Of a stretch of DNA of 64,000 bases, positions 14,270 to 22,587 are shown piece by piece. Source of the stretch: Zoogloea sp021286885 (lineage in GTDB: Bacteria > Pseudomonadota > Gammaproteobacteria > Burkholderiales > Rhodocyclaceae); NCBI RefSeq assembly GCF_041915215.1, contig NZ_JAYSBV010000002.1; one strand, written 5' to 3'. Made by a program: the position numbers and the translations under genes. The notes beneath the pieces were generated by a model, which saw only the letters and a list, made by a program, of their open reading frames with translations, was not told the origin of the DNA and made no database searches. Position 1 is the stretch's first letter; each line of letters opens with the position of its first letter.

Positions 14270-15834
14270 GCAGCCGCCTGCGTGTTTTTGTACCCGGTGA
14301 CTCGGGCGCCCTCTCGGTGGGGGCCGATGCCGTCGCCCGCCGCTTGCTGGCCGAATGTGCCCGACGCGGGATCGACATCCAGCTGGTACGCAACGGCTCC
14401 CGGGGCCTGTACTGGCTGGAGCCTCTGGTGGAAGTCGAAACGCCCCGGGGGCGCATGGCCTACGGGCCCGTGGCTCCGGACGACATCCCCGAACTGCTCG
14501 ACCAGGGCCTGCTGGACGGGCGCATGCACCGGCTCGGCCACGGGCTGACCGAACATATTCCCTTCCTTGCCGGCCAGGAGCGCCTGACCTTCGCCCGGGT
14601 GGGGATCACCGATCCCCTGAGCCTGGAAGACTACCGGGCCCACGGCGGCTTCGCAGGCCTCAGCCGGGCCCTGGAGCTGCCTCCCGCAGAAATCGTGCAG
14701 ACCATCACCGACGCGGGCCTGCGGGGCCGGGGCGGCGCGGCTTTTCCCACCGGCATCAAGTGGAACACCGTACGCACCGCCAGCGGGGTGCTGAAATACG
14801 TGGTGTGCAATGCCGACGAGGGCGACTCGGGCACCTTCTCAGACCGGATGCTGATGGAAGGCGACCCCTATTGCCTGATCGAAGGCATGACCATCGCCGG
14901 CCTCGCGGTGGGCGCCCGCCAGGGCTACATCTACCTGCGCGCCGAATACCCCCACGCCGAACGTGTGCTCCAGGCAGCCATTACCCGCGCCACCGAGGCC
15001 GGTTGGCTGGGCGAACGCATCGCCGGCACCGACCACAGCTTCCATCTGGAAGTACGCCTGGGGGCGGGTGCCTATGTGTGCGGCGAAGAAACCTCCATGC
15101 TCGAAAGCCTGGAAGGGCGCCGGGGCCTGGTGCGCGCCAAGCCGCCCCTGCCCGCGCTCCAGGGCCTGTTTGGCGCCCCCACCCTGGTGAACAACGTGAT
15201 GAGTCTGGCGGCGGTGCCCCTGATCCTGGCCCGGGGTGCGGCGTTTTACCGGGACTACGGCATGGGCCGCTCCCACGGCACCCTGCCCTTCCAGCTCTCG
15301 GGCGCGCTGCGCCACCCGGGGCTGGTCGAAAAGGCCTTCGGCATCACCCTGCGCGAGTTGCTGCTCGATTATGGCGGTGGCTCGGCCAGCGGGCGCCCCT
15401 TGCGGGCCGTCCAGGTGGGCGGCCCCCTGGGGGCCTACATTCCCGAGCATCAGTTTGATGTGCCCCTCGATTACGAAAGCTATGCCGCCCTGGGTGCCAT
15501 GATTGGCCACGGGGGCGTGGTGGCGTTTGACGACCAGGTCAACATGGCCGACCAGGCCCGCTACGCCTTTGAGTTTTGCGCGCTGGAATCCTGCGGCAAA
15601 TGCACGCCCTGCCGGATCGGCACCACCCGGGGCATGGAAGTGCTGGACCGGCTGCGGGCCAGCCCCACCCCCGCCGCCCAGGCCACCCAACGCGCCCTGC
15701 TTGAATCCCTGTGCGACACCCTGGCCCACGGCTCCCTGTGCGCCCTGGGTGGCATGACGCCCTACCCGGTGCGCTCCGCCCTCGCCCACTTCCCCCAAGA
15801 CTTTGGCCTGCCTGGAGAGCCCCCATGCTGCTGA
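14266..15834 (+). CDS. fdsB: NAD-dependent formate dehydrogenase beta subunit
   Basis: A 522-residue NuoF-like flavoprotein that binds FMN, NAD and a 4Fe-4S cluster and reduces NAD with electrons from FdsA. Residues 1-110 form a thioredoxin-like 2Fe-2S-type domain whose usual cysteines are not evident. The FMN/NADH region follows (GLRGRGGAAFPTGIKW at 151-166, then CNADEGDSGTFSDR and GAGAYVCGEETSMLESLEG). The 4Fe-4S ligands are C443, C446, C449 and C492 (CGKCTPC...C). It starts inside the fdsG stop codon and ends ten bases inside fdsA. The gene order and overlaps indicate one transcript and a cytosolic complex. Confidence 0.95.
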   Translation: MSSRLRVFVPGDSGALSVGADAVARRLLAECARRGIDIQLVRNGSRGLYWLEPLVEVETPRGRMAYGPVAPDDIPELLDQGLLDGRMHRLGHGLTEHIPFLAGQERLTFARVGITDPLSLEDYRAHGGFAGLSRALELPPAEIVQTITDAGLRGRGGAAFPTGIKWNTVRTASGVLKYVVCNADEGDSGTFSDRMLMEGDPYCLIEGMTIAGLAVGARQGYIYLRAEYPHAERVLQAAITRATEAGWLGERIAGTDHSFHLEVRLGAGAYVCGEETSMLESLEGRRGLVRAKPPLPALQGLFGAPTLVNNVMSLAAVPLILARGAAFYRDYGMGRSHGTLPFQLSGALRHPGLVEKAFGITLRELLLDYGGGSASGRPLRAVQVGGPLGAYIPEHQFDVPLDYESYAALGAMIGHGGVVAFDDQVNMADQARYAFEFCALESCGKCTPCRIGTTRGMEVLDRLRASPTPAAQATQRALLESLCDTLAHGSLCALGGMTPYPVRSALAHFPQDFGLPGEPPCC

Positions 15835-18740
15835 TCCGCGAACCTGACCACGGCACCCCGGCGCCCTGCTGCGACGGCGCCTGCAGCTGCAACACGGCCA
15901 GCACGGGCACCACCGCTGGCACCACCGCTGACACCGCAGCGCAGCCCCGGGTGCGGCTGCAGATCGACGGGCGGGCGGTGGAGGTGCCCGCCGGCACCTC
16001 CATCCTGCGTGCCGCCAGCCTGAATGGCACCACCATTCCCAAGCTGTGCGCCACCGACCGCATCGACGCGGTGGGCGCCTGCCGCCTGTGCCTGGTCGAG
16101 ATCAAGGGCCGCAAGGGCTTCCCGGCCTCATGCACGACGCCGGTAGAAGCGGGCATGGAAGTCTGTACCCAAAGCCCGCGCCTGGCCGAGCTACGGCGTA
16201 ACGTGATGGAACTGACCATTTCCGATCATCCCCTGGACTGCCTCACCTGCAGCGCCAACGGCCAGTGCGAACTGCAAACCGTGGCCGGCCAGGTGGGCCT
16301 GCGGGAAGTGCGTTACGGCCTCGCCGGAGCCAATCATTTTGAAGATGCCCAGGCCACCCGGGACGACTCCAACCCCTATTTCAGCTACGACCCAAGCAAA
16401 TGCATCGTGTGCGCCCGCTGCGTGCGCACCTGCGCCGAAGTCCAGGGCAGCTTTGCCATCACCCTGGACGGGCGCGGCTTTGGCACCCGGGTCATGGCGG
16501 GCCAGCATGAAAGCTTTCTGGGCTCGGAATGCGTATCGTGCGGCGCCTGCGTGGATGCCTGCCCCACCGCCAGCCTGATCGAAAAATCCGTCGCCCAGCA
16601 AGGCCAGCCCGAACGCAGCGTCACCACCACCTGCGCCTACTGCGGGGTGGGCTGCAGCTTTCATGCAGAACTCAAGGGCGAACAGGTGGTGCGCATGACC
16701 CCCGCCAAATCCGGCGGCGCCAACGCGGGCCACGCCTGCGTGAAGGGGCGCTTTGCCTGGGGCTACGCCACCCACCCGGACCGCATCAAAACCCCCATGG
16801 TGCGCGACACCATCCACGACCCCTGGCGCCCGGTGAGCTGGGACGAAGCCTTCGCCCACGCGGCCCAGGCCTTCCGCCGCATCCAGACCCAGTACGGACG
16901 CAAGGCGGTGGGCGGCATCACCTCGTCCCGCTGCACCAATGAAGAGACCTACCTGGTGCAAAAGCTGATCCGCAGCGCCTTGGGCAACAACAACGTGGAT
17001 ACCTGCGCCCGGGTCTGCCACTCCCCCACCGGCTATGGCCTCAAGCAGACCCTGGGCGAATCGGCCGGCACCCAGGATTTCGCCTCGGTGCTGGAGGCCG
17101 ACCTGATTGTGGTGATGGGCGCCAACCCCACCGACGCCCATCCGGTGTTCGGCAGCCTGCTCAAGCGCCGGGTGCGCGCCGGGGCCCAACTGATCGTGAT
17201 CGACCCCCGCGCCACCGAGTTGGTGAGCAGCCCCCACATCCGGGCCGCCCACCACCTGCAACTACGCCCGGGCAGCAATGTGGCCCTGGTGAATGCCCTC
17301 GCCCATGTGATCGTGACTGAAGGATGGGTCGATGAGGCCTTTGTGGCCGCCCGCTGCGAGGCCGCCAGCTTTGCCGCCTGGCGCGCCTTCATTGCCGACC
17401 CGGCCAACGCCCCGGAGGCCGTGGCGCCCATGACCGGCGTCGATCCGGCCCTGGTACGGGCCGCCGCCCGCCTGTATGCCCAGGCCCCCAATGCGGCCAT
17501 TTACTACGGGCTGGGCGTCACCGAGCACAGCCAGGGCTCCACCACCGTGATGGGCATCGCCAACCTGGCCATGGCCACCGGCAACATCGGGCGGCGCGGG
17601 GTGGGGGTGAATCCGCTGCGTGGCCAGAACAACGTGCAGGGCTCCTGCGACATGGGCTCCTTTCCCCACGAGCTGCCCGGCTACCGGGCGGTGGGCGATG
17701 ACGCGGTACGCCGCAGCTTTGAAGACGCCTGGCAGGTGCAGCTCGACCCGGAACCCGGCCTGCGCATCCCCCAGATGCTGAACGCGGCCCTCGCCGGCAG
17801 CTACCGGGGCATCTACATCCAGGGGGAGGACATTCTCCAGTCCGACCCCAACACCCAGCACGTGGAAGCCGCCCTCGCCGCCATGGAGTGCGTAGTGGTG
17901 CAAGACCTGTTCTTGAACGAAACCGCCCGCTACGCCCACGTCTTTTTGCCCGGGGCGAGCTTTCTGGAAAAGGACGGCACCTTCACCAACGCCGAGCGGC
18001 GCATCTCCCGGGTGCGTCAGGTGATGCGCCCCCTGGCGGGCAAGGCCGACTGGGAAGTGACCCTGGGCCTCGCCGCCGCCCTGGGCCAGCCCATGAACTA
18101 CACCCACCCGGCCCAGATCATGGAGGAGATCGCCCGCCTCACCCCGAGCTTTGCGGGGGTGTCTTACGCCCGCCTCGAAGAACGCGGCAGCCTGCAATGG
18201 CCCTGCAATGCCGACGCCCCCGACGGCACCCCCATCATGCACACCGCCCAATTCACCCGGGGGCTGGGACGCTTCGTGGAAACGCCCTTCGTGCCCACCA
18301 CCGAGCGCACCAGCCGGCGCTTTCCGCTGCTGCTCACCACGGGCCGCATCCTGAGCCAATACAACGTGGGCGCCCAGACCCGGCGCACCGCCAACAACGT
18401 CTGGCACCCGGAAGACGTGCTCGACATCCACGCCGAAGACGCCCAGGAACGCGGCATCTGCGATGGCGCCCCGGTCAGCATCGAAAGCCGCAGCGGGCTG
18501 ACGGTGCTCAAGGCGCGGATCAGCAACCGGGTGGCGCCGGGCGTGGTGTACACCACTTTCCACTTCCCCGAGTCGGGGGCCAACGTGGTCACCACCGACA
18601 ACGCCGACTGGGCTACCCAATGCCCCGAATACAAGGTCACGGCGGTGGAAGTGCGCCTCGCAACCCAGACTGCCCCATGGAAAGACGGCTACCAGCAACA
18701 TCAGGTCCTGCAGGGCCGACTGACCCCGGAGCCCCGCTGA
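15825..18740 (+). CDS. fdsA: NAD-dependent formate dehydrogenase alpha subunit (Mo-bis-MGD)
   Basis: A 971-residue catalytic subunit that oxidises formate to CO2. In order: a 2Fe-2S domain (C75, C86, C89, C103), the HPLDCLTCSANGQC His/Cys cluster, two 4Fe-4S motifs (CIVCARCVRTC and CVSCGACVDAC), the CAYCGVGC cluster that opens the molybdopterin domain, and RVCHSPT, whose Cys should ligate molybdenum. The C-terminal domain has the RTANNVWHPED region. ATG 15825 has GGAGAG upstream and overlaps fdsB; the longer frame upstream is a shadow. Residues 1-40 are odd, with PCCDGACSC followed by a Thr/Ala-rich linker. The fdsC (FdhD-like) and fdsD genes usual in this operon do not follow. Confidence 0.96.
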   Translation: MLLIREPDHGTPAPCCDGACSCNTASTGTTAGTTADTAAQPRVRLQIDGRAVEVPAGTSILRAASLNGTTIPKLCATDRIDAVGACRLCLVEIKGRKGFPASCTTPVEAGMEVCTQSPRLAELRRNVMELTISDHPLDCLTCSANGQCELQTVAGQVGLREVRYGLAGANHFEDAQATRDDSNPYFSYDPSKCIVCARCVRTCAEVQGSFAITLDGRGFGTRVMAGQHESFLGSECVSCGACVDACPTASLIEKSVAQQGQPERSVTTTCAYCGVGCSFHAELKGEQVVRMTPAKSGGANAGHACVKGRFAWGYATHPDRIKTPMVRDTIHDPWRPVSWDEAFAHAAQAFRRIQTQYGRKAVGGITSSRCTNEETYLVQKLIRSALGNNNVDTCARVCHSPTGYGLKQTLGESAGTQDFASVLEADLIVVMGANPTDAHPVFGSLLKRRVRAGAQLIVIDPRATELVSSPHIRAAHHLQLRPGSNVALVNALAHVIVTEGWVDEAFVAARCEAASFAAWRAFIADPANAPEAVAPMTGVDPALVRAAARLYAQAPNAAIYYGLGVTEHSQGSTTVMGIANLAMATGNIGRRGVGVNPLRGQNNVQGSCDMGSFPHELPGYRAVGDDAVRRSFEDAWQVQLDPEPGLRIPQMLNAALAGSYRGIYIQGEDILQSDPNTQHVEAALAAMECVVVQDLFLNETARYAHVFLPGASFLEKDGTFTNAERRISRVRQVMRPLAGKADWEVTLGLAAALGQPMNYTHPAQIMEEIARLTPSFAGVSYARLEERGSLQWPCNADAPDGTPIMHTAQFTRGLGRFVETPFVPTTERTSRRFPLLLTTGRILSQYNVGAQTRRTANNVWHPEDVLDIHAEDAQERGICDGAPVSIESRSGLTVLKARISNRVAPGVVYTTFHFPESGANVVTTDNADWATQCPEYKVTAVEVRLATQTAPWKDGYQQHQVLQGRLTPEPR

Positions 18741-18855
18741 CGGGTGCTTTGCACTCCCAAAATGTGACGTGCTTCATAGCACCCACCCTTGAAGCCTAAC
18801 TAACCCTCAAAATCCCGTAAAAGCCTCTGGACTGTGAGGTTTTGGATAAGGTAAC

Positions 18856-18978
18856 TTGCGTTCCGCAACACGGGGGCTAAGCTTGAAGCGTAAGCCCCAA
18901 CGAACCGGCGCTGGAACGCCGGTTCGCGCTTCACCTCAAGGATTCTGCCGACCCAGCTCCCGGGTCGGCTTTTTTTTT
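18856..18978 (+). ncRNA. Structured RNA candidate ending in an intrinsic terminator
   Basis: Within 123 bp the plus strand can form TTGCG/CGCAA (18856-18868), GGGGCT/AGCCCC (18873-18898), and a 10-bp perfect stem CGAACCGGCG/CGCCGGTTCG (18901-18926). The last is extended by TGAAGCG (18884-18890) with CGCTTCA (18927-18933). A GCCGACCC/GGGTCGGC terminator with nine T follows. Two of the stems are mutually exclusive. It may be a small RNA or the processed 3' end of the fds mRNA. No confident promoter was found. Confidence 0.45.
18947..18978 (+). terminator. Strong intrinsic terminator
   Basis: GCCGACCC and GGGTCGGC form an 8-bp stem followed by nine T. It ends transcription coming from fdsGBA or from the structured RNA just upstream. 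Confidence 0.92.
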
Positions 18979-19065
18979 GCGCATGCAAACCTGCAAACCC
19001 ACCGTCACCGCCCCTGCAGTACAAAGCCCCATCCCGAGCCCCGCAAAATTTTTTTGCCCCTCCGT

Positions 19066-19091
19066 GTAAGAAACCAGAGGCCTGCCCCGAC
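19066..19091 (+). promoter_or_regulatory. Candidate ECF sigma promoter of the bufferin operon
   Basis: GTAAGA (19066-19071), a 16-bp spacer and CGAC (19088-19091) resemble the GTAACC-N16-CGAA form used by ECF factors that control similar operons. The site lies 60 bp before bufA, whose operon encodes an ECF factor. Based on a single site. Confidence 0.4.
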
Positions 19092-19150
19092 TCATGGCCA
19101 GAGACGCAAAACTTCAGCGTTTCCCAACTCACCCCAACAGGAGTCTCGCC

Positions 19151-19501
19151 ATGAACAAGCAATCCAGCCAATCCATTCAATCCATCGCCTCTTTCGCCCT
19201 CGGCTCGGTGCTGCTGTCTGCCGCCCTCGCCCCCCTGGCCCAGGCCGCCGAAGGGGGCTTCAGCGCCAAGCCCCTGGCAGCAGGCTACCAACTCGCCCAG
19301 GCCGACATGCCCGCCCAAGACAAGATGAAGGATGGCAAGTGCGGCGAAGCCAAGTGCGGGGCCGACAAAAAAGCCCATGGCGACAAGATGAAGGACGGCA
19401 AGTGCGGTGAGGCCAAGTGCGGCGCTGACAAGAAAGCCCACGCCGGCAAGAAGAAAGACGGCAAATGCGGCGAAGCCAAGTGCGGCGCTGACAAGAAGTA
19501 A
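19151..19501 (+). CDS. bufA: Bufferin-type Cys-repeat precursor peptide (BufA/HvfA family)
   Basis: The 116-residue product has a signal peptide (cleavage near QA/AEGG, about residue 32), a short linker, then three near-identical 21-residue repeats. Each contains KDGKCGEAKCGADKK, giving six cysteines at 64, 69, 85, 90, 106 and 111 in KCG context. This is the layout of BufA/HvfA precursors (DUF2282-like), which a DUF692 enzyme modifies at KCG cysteines and which are exported to bind copper or other metals. Function here is inferred from that family and from bufB-bufC downstream. AGGAG precedes the ATG. The abundant Lys and short period make it low-complexity. It is the first gene of a tightly packed operon. 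Confidence 0.88.
   Translation: MNKQSSQSIQSIASFALGSVLLSAALAPLAQAAEGGFSAKPLAAGYQLAQADMPAQDKMKDGKCGEAKCGADKKAHGDKMKDGKCGEAKCGADKKAHAGKKKDGKCGEAKCGADKK
19319..19498 (+). repeat. 63-bp tandem repeat, 2.9 copies, in bufA
   Basis: Units begin at 19319, 19382 and 19445. They encode nearly the same 21 residues while differing at several synonymous positions, so selection appears to act on the peptide rather than on the DNA. Confidence 0.9.
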
Positions 19502-19579
19502 GCCCCCGTAGGCCTAGCCCCAAGCACCCAGTGAGCCACACGCCACCCCCGCCCGGAGGTGGCCCCGGGAGCCTTCCCC

Positions 19580-20437
19580 ATGCCTAAGCTGCCCCTGACG
19601 GGCGCCGGCCTGGGTTTCCGGCGGGAACTCATCCCCGCCCTGCAAACCCAGGTGCCCAGCCCCATCCAATTTTTTGAACTGGCCCCCGAAAACTGGGCGC
19701 GCATGGGCGGTGCCTCGGCCCGCATCCTGCGCAGCTTTACCGAGCGCCACCCCTTTGTCTGCCACGGCCTGTCCCTGTCTTTGGGGGGCCCGGCGCCGCT
19801 GGATACCGAATTGCTGGGAGACATCCGCCGCTTCATGGCCCAACACGGCATCCAGCTCTACACCGAACACCTGAGCTGGTGCGGCGATGCCCACCCGCTC
19901 CACGAACTGCTGCCCCTGCCCTGCACCGAAGCCGCCGTGCGCTGGACGGCCGCCCGCATCCGCCAGACCCAGGATGTGCTGGGCTGCCGGATCGGCATCG
20001 AAAACGCCTCCCGCTACATCACGCCCCCCGGCGCCGAGATGGACGAAGCCGACTTTATCCGGGCGGTGGTGGAAGAGGCCGATTGCCTGCTCCACCTGGA
20101 CGTGAACAACATCTACGTCAACAGCCAGAACTTCGGCTTCGACCCCCGCATCTTCCTCGCCCGCCTGCCCCTGGAGCGCTGCTGCTACATCCACGTGGCA
20201 GGCCATTACCAGGAAGCCGACGGCTTTTTGATCGACACCCACGGGAGCCCAGTCATTGATCCGGTCTGGGCCCTGCTGGAAGACGCCTACCAGCACCTGC
20301 GCACCCGGGGCCTGGCCCTGCCGCCCACCTGCCTGGAGCGGGATTTCAACATCCCGCCCCTGCCCGAACTGGTGGCCGAACTCCAGCACATCACCCGGCG
20401 CCAGCAAGCCGCGCCCGCCCTGGCGGAGGCCCTATGA
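19580..20437 (+). CDS. bufB: Multinuclear iron oxidase (DUF692), bufferin-modifying enzyme
   Basis: A 285-residue TIM-barrel protein of the DUF692 (MNIO) family, which installs modifications on precursor cysteines using two or three iron ions. Candidate metal ligands are visible in family positions: CHGLSLS near 63, YTEHLSW near 95, IENAS near 140, LDVNN near 172, YIHVAGHY near 205 and IDTHG near 220. ATG 19580, with GGGAG eight bases upstream, is preferred to a GTG at 19559. The gene lies 78 bp after bufA and ends inside the bufC start (ATGA overlap). BufA, BufB and BufC together give a confident assignment; the chemical product is not known for this peptide. Confidence 0.92.
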   Translation: MPKLPLTGAGLGFRRELIPALQTQVPSPIQFFELAPENWARMGGASARILRSFTERHPFVCHGLSLSLGGPAPLDTELLGDIRRFMAQHGIQLYTEHLSWCGDAHPLHELLPLPCTEAAVRWTAARIRQTQDVLGCRIGIENASRYITPPGAEMDEADFIRAVVEEADCLLHLDVNNIYVNSQNFGFDPRIFLARLPLERCCYIHVAGHYQEADGFLIDTHGSPVIDPVWALLEDAYQHLRTRGLALPPTCLERDFNIPPLPELVAELQHITRRQQAAPALAEAL

Positions 20438-21198
20438 ACATGCCCACCACGACCGCTGCCATTGGGGCGGCCACCACCGCCGACCTGCATGCCTTTCAGC
20501 ATGCCTTTGGCGCCTATCTGCGGGGCCAGGCCCCCTGCCCGGCGGGCCTGCCTCCAGCTCGCGGGCAGATCTACCAAGACCTGGTGCGCACCAACATCCA
20601 GGGCTTTGTGGATGCCTGCCTGCCGGTGTGCCGCAGCCTGCTGGGCGCAGCGACCTGGGACGCGCTGATCTGGGATTTCATCGCCACCCACCCCCTCGCC
20701 AGCCCCTGGTTTCGGGACATCCCCGCCCAGTTCGTAGCTTATCTGGACAGCCCCGGCCTGCTGGAACGCCAGGCCCTGCCGCCCTGGCTGGCCGCCCTGG
20801 CCCACTACGAGTGGATGGAGCTGGAGGTTGATACCCGGGACACCCGCGCCACTGAAAACCCCCGGCACGCCCTCAATCCCAGCCTGGCGCTGGTCTGCTA
20901 CCCCTGGCCGGTGCACCGGATCGGCCCCGACTGGGCCCCGCCCCCGGGCGCCCCGGAGCAGCTCACCTGCCTCGCCCTGTACCGGGATGCGCAGGATGAA
21001 GTGCGCTTCACCGAACTGAGCCCCTGGACTTTCCGGCTCCTGGGCCTGATGGCCGAAGACGGCCAGACCGCCGACCGGGCCCTCACCCAACTCGCCCTGG
21101 AAATCCACCACCCGGCCCCCGCCGAACTCATCCGCCAGGGCCACACCCAACTGCGCGAGCTGCAACAGCTCGGCCTGCTGCACGGAGAACCCGCATGA
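20434..21198 (+). CDS. bufC: DUF2063 partner protein of the DUF692 oxidase
   Basis: A 254-residue protein with the N-terminal DUF2063 domain (FQHAFGAYLRG...YQDLVRTNIQGFVDACLPVCRSLLG, about 15-75). Its C-terminal half resembles a RiPP-recognition-like winged fold (LTQLALEIHHPAPAELIRQGHTQLRELQQLGLL). Partners of this type bring the precursor peptide to BufB. The start overlaps the bufB stop as ATGA and the end overlaps the next start in the same way, so the enzymes are translationally coupled. No signal peptide is present, consistent with action in the cytoplasm before export of BufA. Confidence 0.9.
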   Translation: MNMPTTTAAIGAATTADLHAFQHAFGAYLRGQAPCPAGLPPARGQIYQDLVRTNIQGFVDACLPVCRSLLGAATWDALIWDFIATHPLASPWFRDIPAQFVAYLDSPGLLERQALPPWLAALAHYEWMELEVDTRDTRATENPRHALNPSLALVCYPWPVHRIGPDWAPPPGAPEQLTCLALYRDAQDEVRFTELSPWTFRLLGLMAEDGQTADRALTQLALEIHHPAPAELIRQGHTQLRELQQLGLLHGEPA

Positions 21199-21716
21199 AC
21201 GCCCTGCTTCGCCTGCCCCTGCGCCTCATCGCGCCCCTGGATGCCCTTGGCCTGTGGCTGGGCCTGCTCAGCCTGCGGGTACTGCTCGCCTGGGACTTTT
21301 ACGAATCGGGCCTGGAAAAGCTCCACGGCAGCAACTGGTTTGCCGACATCCAGAATCGCTTTCCCTTCCCCTTCAACCAGGTGCCGCCCCATATCAGCTG
21401 GGAAATGGCCACCTGGTTTGAGCTGGCCGGCGGGATTGCGCTGCTGCTGGGCCTGGGCACCCGCTTTTTCGCCAGCAGCCTCATCATCCTGACCGTGGTG
21501 GCGATTGCCAGCGTACACTGGCCCGACAGCTGGAACAGCTGGGCCGAGCTCATGCAGGGCTATGGTTTTACCGATCATGGACAGGGTAACTTCAAGCTCC
21601 CGGTGCTGTTCATCGGCATGCTGCTCCCCCTGGTGTTGATGGGGCCGGGGCGGCTCTCGGTGGATGCCTGGCTGCGCACCCGGCTTACCACCTTCAACCA
21701 CGCCAAGGACGCCTGA
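21195..21716 (+). CDS. DoxX-family membrane protein of the bufferin operon
   Basis: A 173-residue DoxX-type protein with four predicted membrane helices: about 13-32, 72-90 (FELAGGIALLLGLGTRFFA), 93-107, and 132-150 (LPVLFIGMLLPLVLM). The segment WDFYESGLEKLHGSNWFADIQ is typical of DoxX proteins found beside DUF692 genes. It overlaps bufC by four bases, ending four bases before the sigma factor gene. A role in redox coupling or export support is often suggested for this association, but its function is not established. Confidence 0.85.
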   Translation: MNALLRLPLRLIAPLDALGLWLGLLSLRVLLAWDFYESGLEKLHGSNWFADIQNRFPFPFNQVPPHISWEMATWFELAGGIALLLGLGTRFFASSLIILTVVAIASVHWPDSWNSWAELMQGYGFTDHGQGNFKLPVLFIGMLLPLVLMGPGRLSVDAWLRTRLTTFNHAKDA

Positions 21717-21719
21717 ACC

Positions 21720-22319
21720 GTGCCTGAATCCCCCCTGCACGACGCCGCTTTCATGGGCAGCATGCGCACCGACATGCTGCGCTTTGCCCAGATCCAGTTG
21801 CGAGACGCCACCCTGGCCGAAGACGCCGTGCAGGAGGCCTTTGCCGCCGCCCTGGATGGCGCCCGGGATTTTGCGGGTCGTTCGGCCCTCAAGACCTGGA
21901 TTTTCGGCATCCTGCGCCACAAGATCATCGACCAGATCCGCCACCAGAGCCGCCACACCAACATCTCCGCCTGGTGCGACGAAGACACCGCCCTCGACGA
22001 AGCCTTTGAGGCCCTGTTCAAAGAGAACGAACACTGGGCACCCCACACCCGCCCCCGCGCCTGGGGCGACCCGGAAGCCAGCCTGCAACAGCGCCAGTTC
22101 TGGGACGTGTTTGAAGTCTGCCTCCACCACCTGCCCGAAAACACCGCCCGGGTGTTCATGATGCGGGAGTTTCTGGAGTTCGGCACCGACGAGGTGTGCA
22201 CCACCCTCAACATCAGTACCAGCAACTGCCACGTGATCCTCCACCGGGCCCGCAACGGCCTGCGCCGCTGCCTGGAGACCGGCTGGTTTGCCGCCCCCGC
22301 CGAAGGAGCCCCCCAATGA
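21720..22319 (+). CDS. ECF-type sigma factor
   Basis: A 199-residue ECF sigma factor. The sigma-2 region (about 15-80) contains DATLAEDAVQEAFAAAL and ALKTWIFGILRHKIIDQIR. A longer than usual linker follows (about 85-125, including acidic ENEHWAPHTRPRAWGDPEAS). The sigma-4 region (about 130-185) has LPENTARVFMMREFLEFGTDEVCTTLNISTSNCHVILHRAR. It probably starts at GTG 21720, four bases after the doxX stop codon. It is followed by an overlapping anti-sigma gene, and likely drives its own operon from the site at 19066. Cysteines in region 4 (EVCTTLN and SNCHV) could make it redox or metal responsive, which is speculation. Confidence 0.9.
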   Translation: MPESPLHDAAFMGSMRTDMLRFAQIQLRDATLAEDAVQEAFAAALDGARDFAGRSALKTWIFGILRHKIIDQIRHQSRHTNISAWCDEDTALDEAFEALFKENEHWAPHTRPRAWGDPEASLQQRQFWDVFEVCLHHLPENTARVFMMREFLEFGTDEVCTTLNISTSNCHVILHRARNGLRRCLETGWFAAPAEGAPQ

Positions 22320-22516
22320 ACTGCAAGCAATCCACCCGCCTGCTCTCCGAAGCCCTGGATCGCCCCTTGAAAGGCAGCGAAACCCTGCGCCTGCGGCTCC
22401 ACCTCATCACCTGCCGGGGCTGCCGCAATTACAAGGCTCAGATGGGATTTTTACGGGAGGCATGCAGCGCCTTGAAGGCACACACCCAAACCGACCCGCC
22501 TGAACAGCCCGAATAA
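22316..22516 (+). CDS. Small zinc-finger anti-sigma factor
   Basis: A 66-residue protein starting at ATG 22316 inside the sigma factor stop codon (ATGA overlap). It contains the ZAS-type motif HLITCRGC (H-x3-C-x2-C, residues about 29-36) with an upstream Cys (MNCKQSTRLLSEALDR), the usual sigma-binding layout of small soluble anti-sigma factors. There is no membrane segment, so signal sensing must be cytoplasmic, probably through the zinc site. A longer reading of the same frame begins inside the sigma gene and has no start support. Confidence 0.85.
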   Translation: MNCKQSTRLLSEALDRPLKGSETLRLRLHLITCRGCRNYKAQMGFLREACSALKAHTQTDPPEQPE

Positions 22517-22587
22517 CCCGAATAACCCGCCCTCCCACGCCCCTGCCCCAGCGCGAGGCAAAGAGTAAAGAGCAAGGGTCAGCGGGC

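Larger units (their letters stand above)
18741..19150. other. 410-bp intergenic region between fdsA and the bufferin operon
   Basis: The first 110 bp show nothing clear. Bases 18856-18978 hold a run of stem-loops ending in a strong terminator. Bases 18980-19060 show nothing I can name. Bases 19066-19150 hold the candidate ECF promoter and leader of bufA. Confidence 0.7.
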
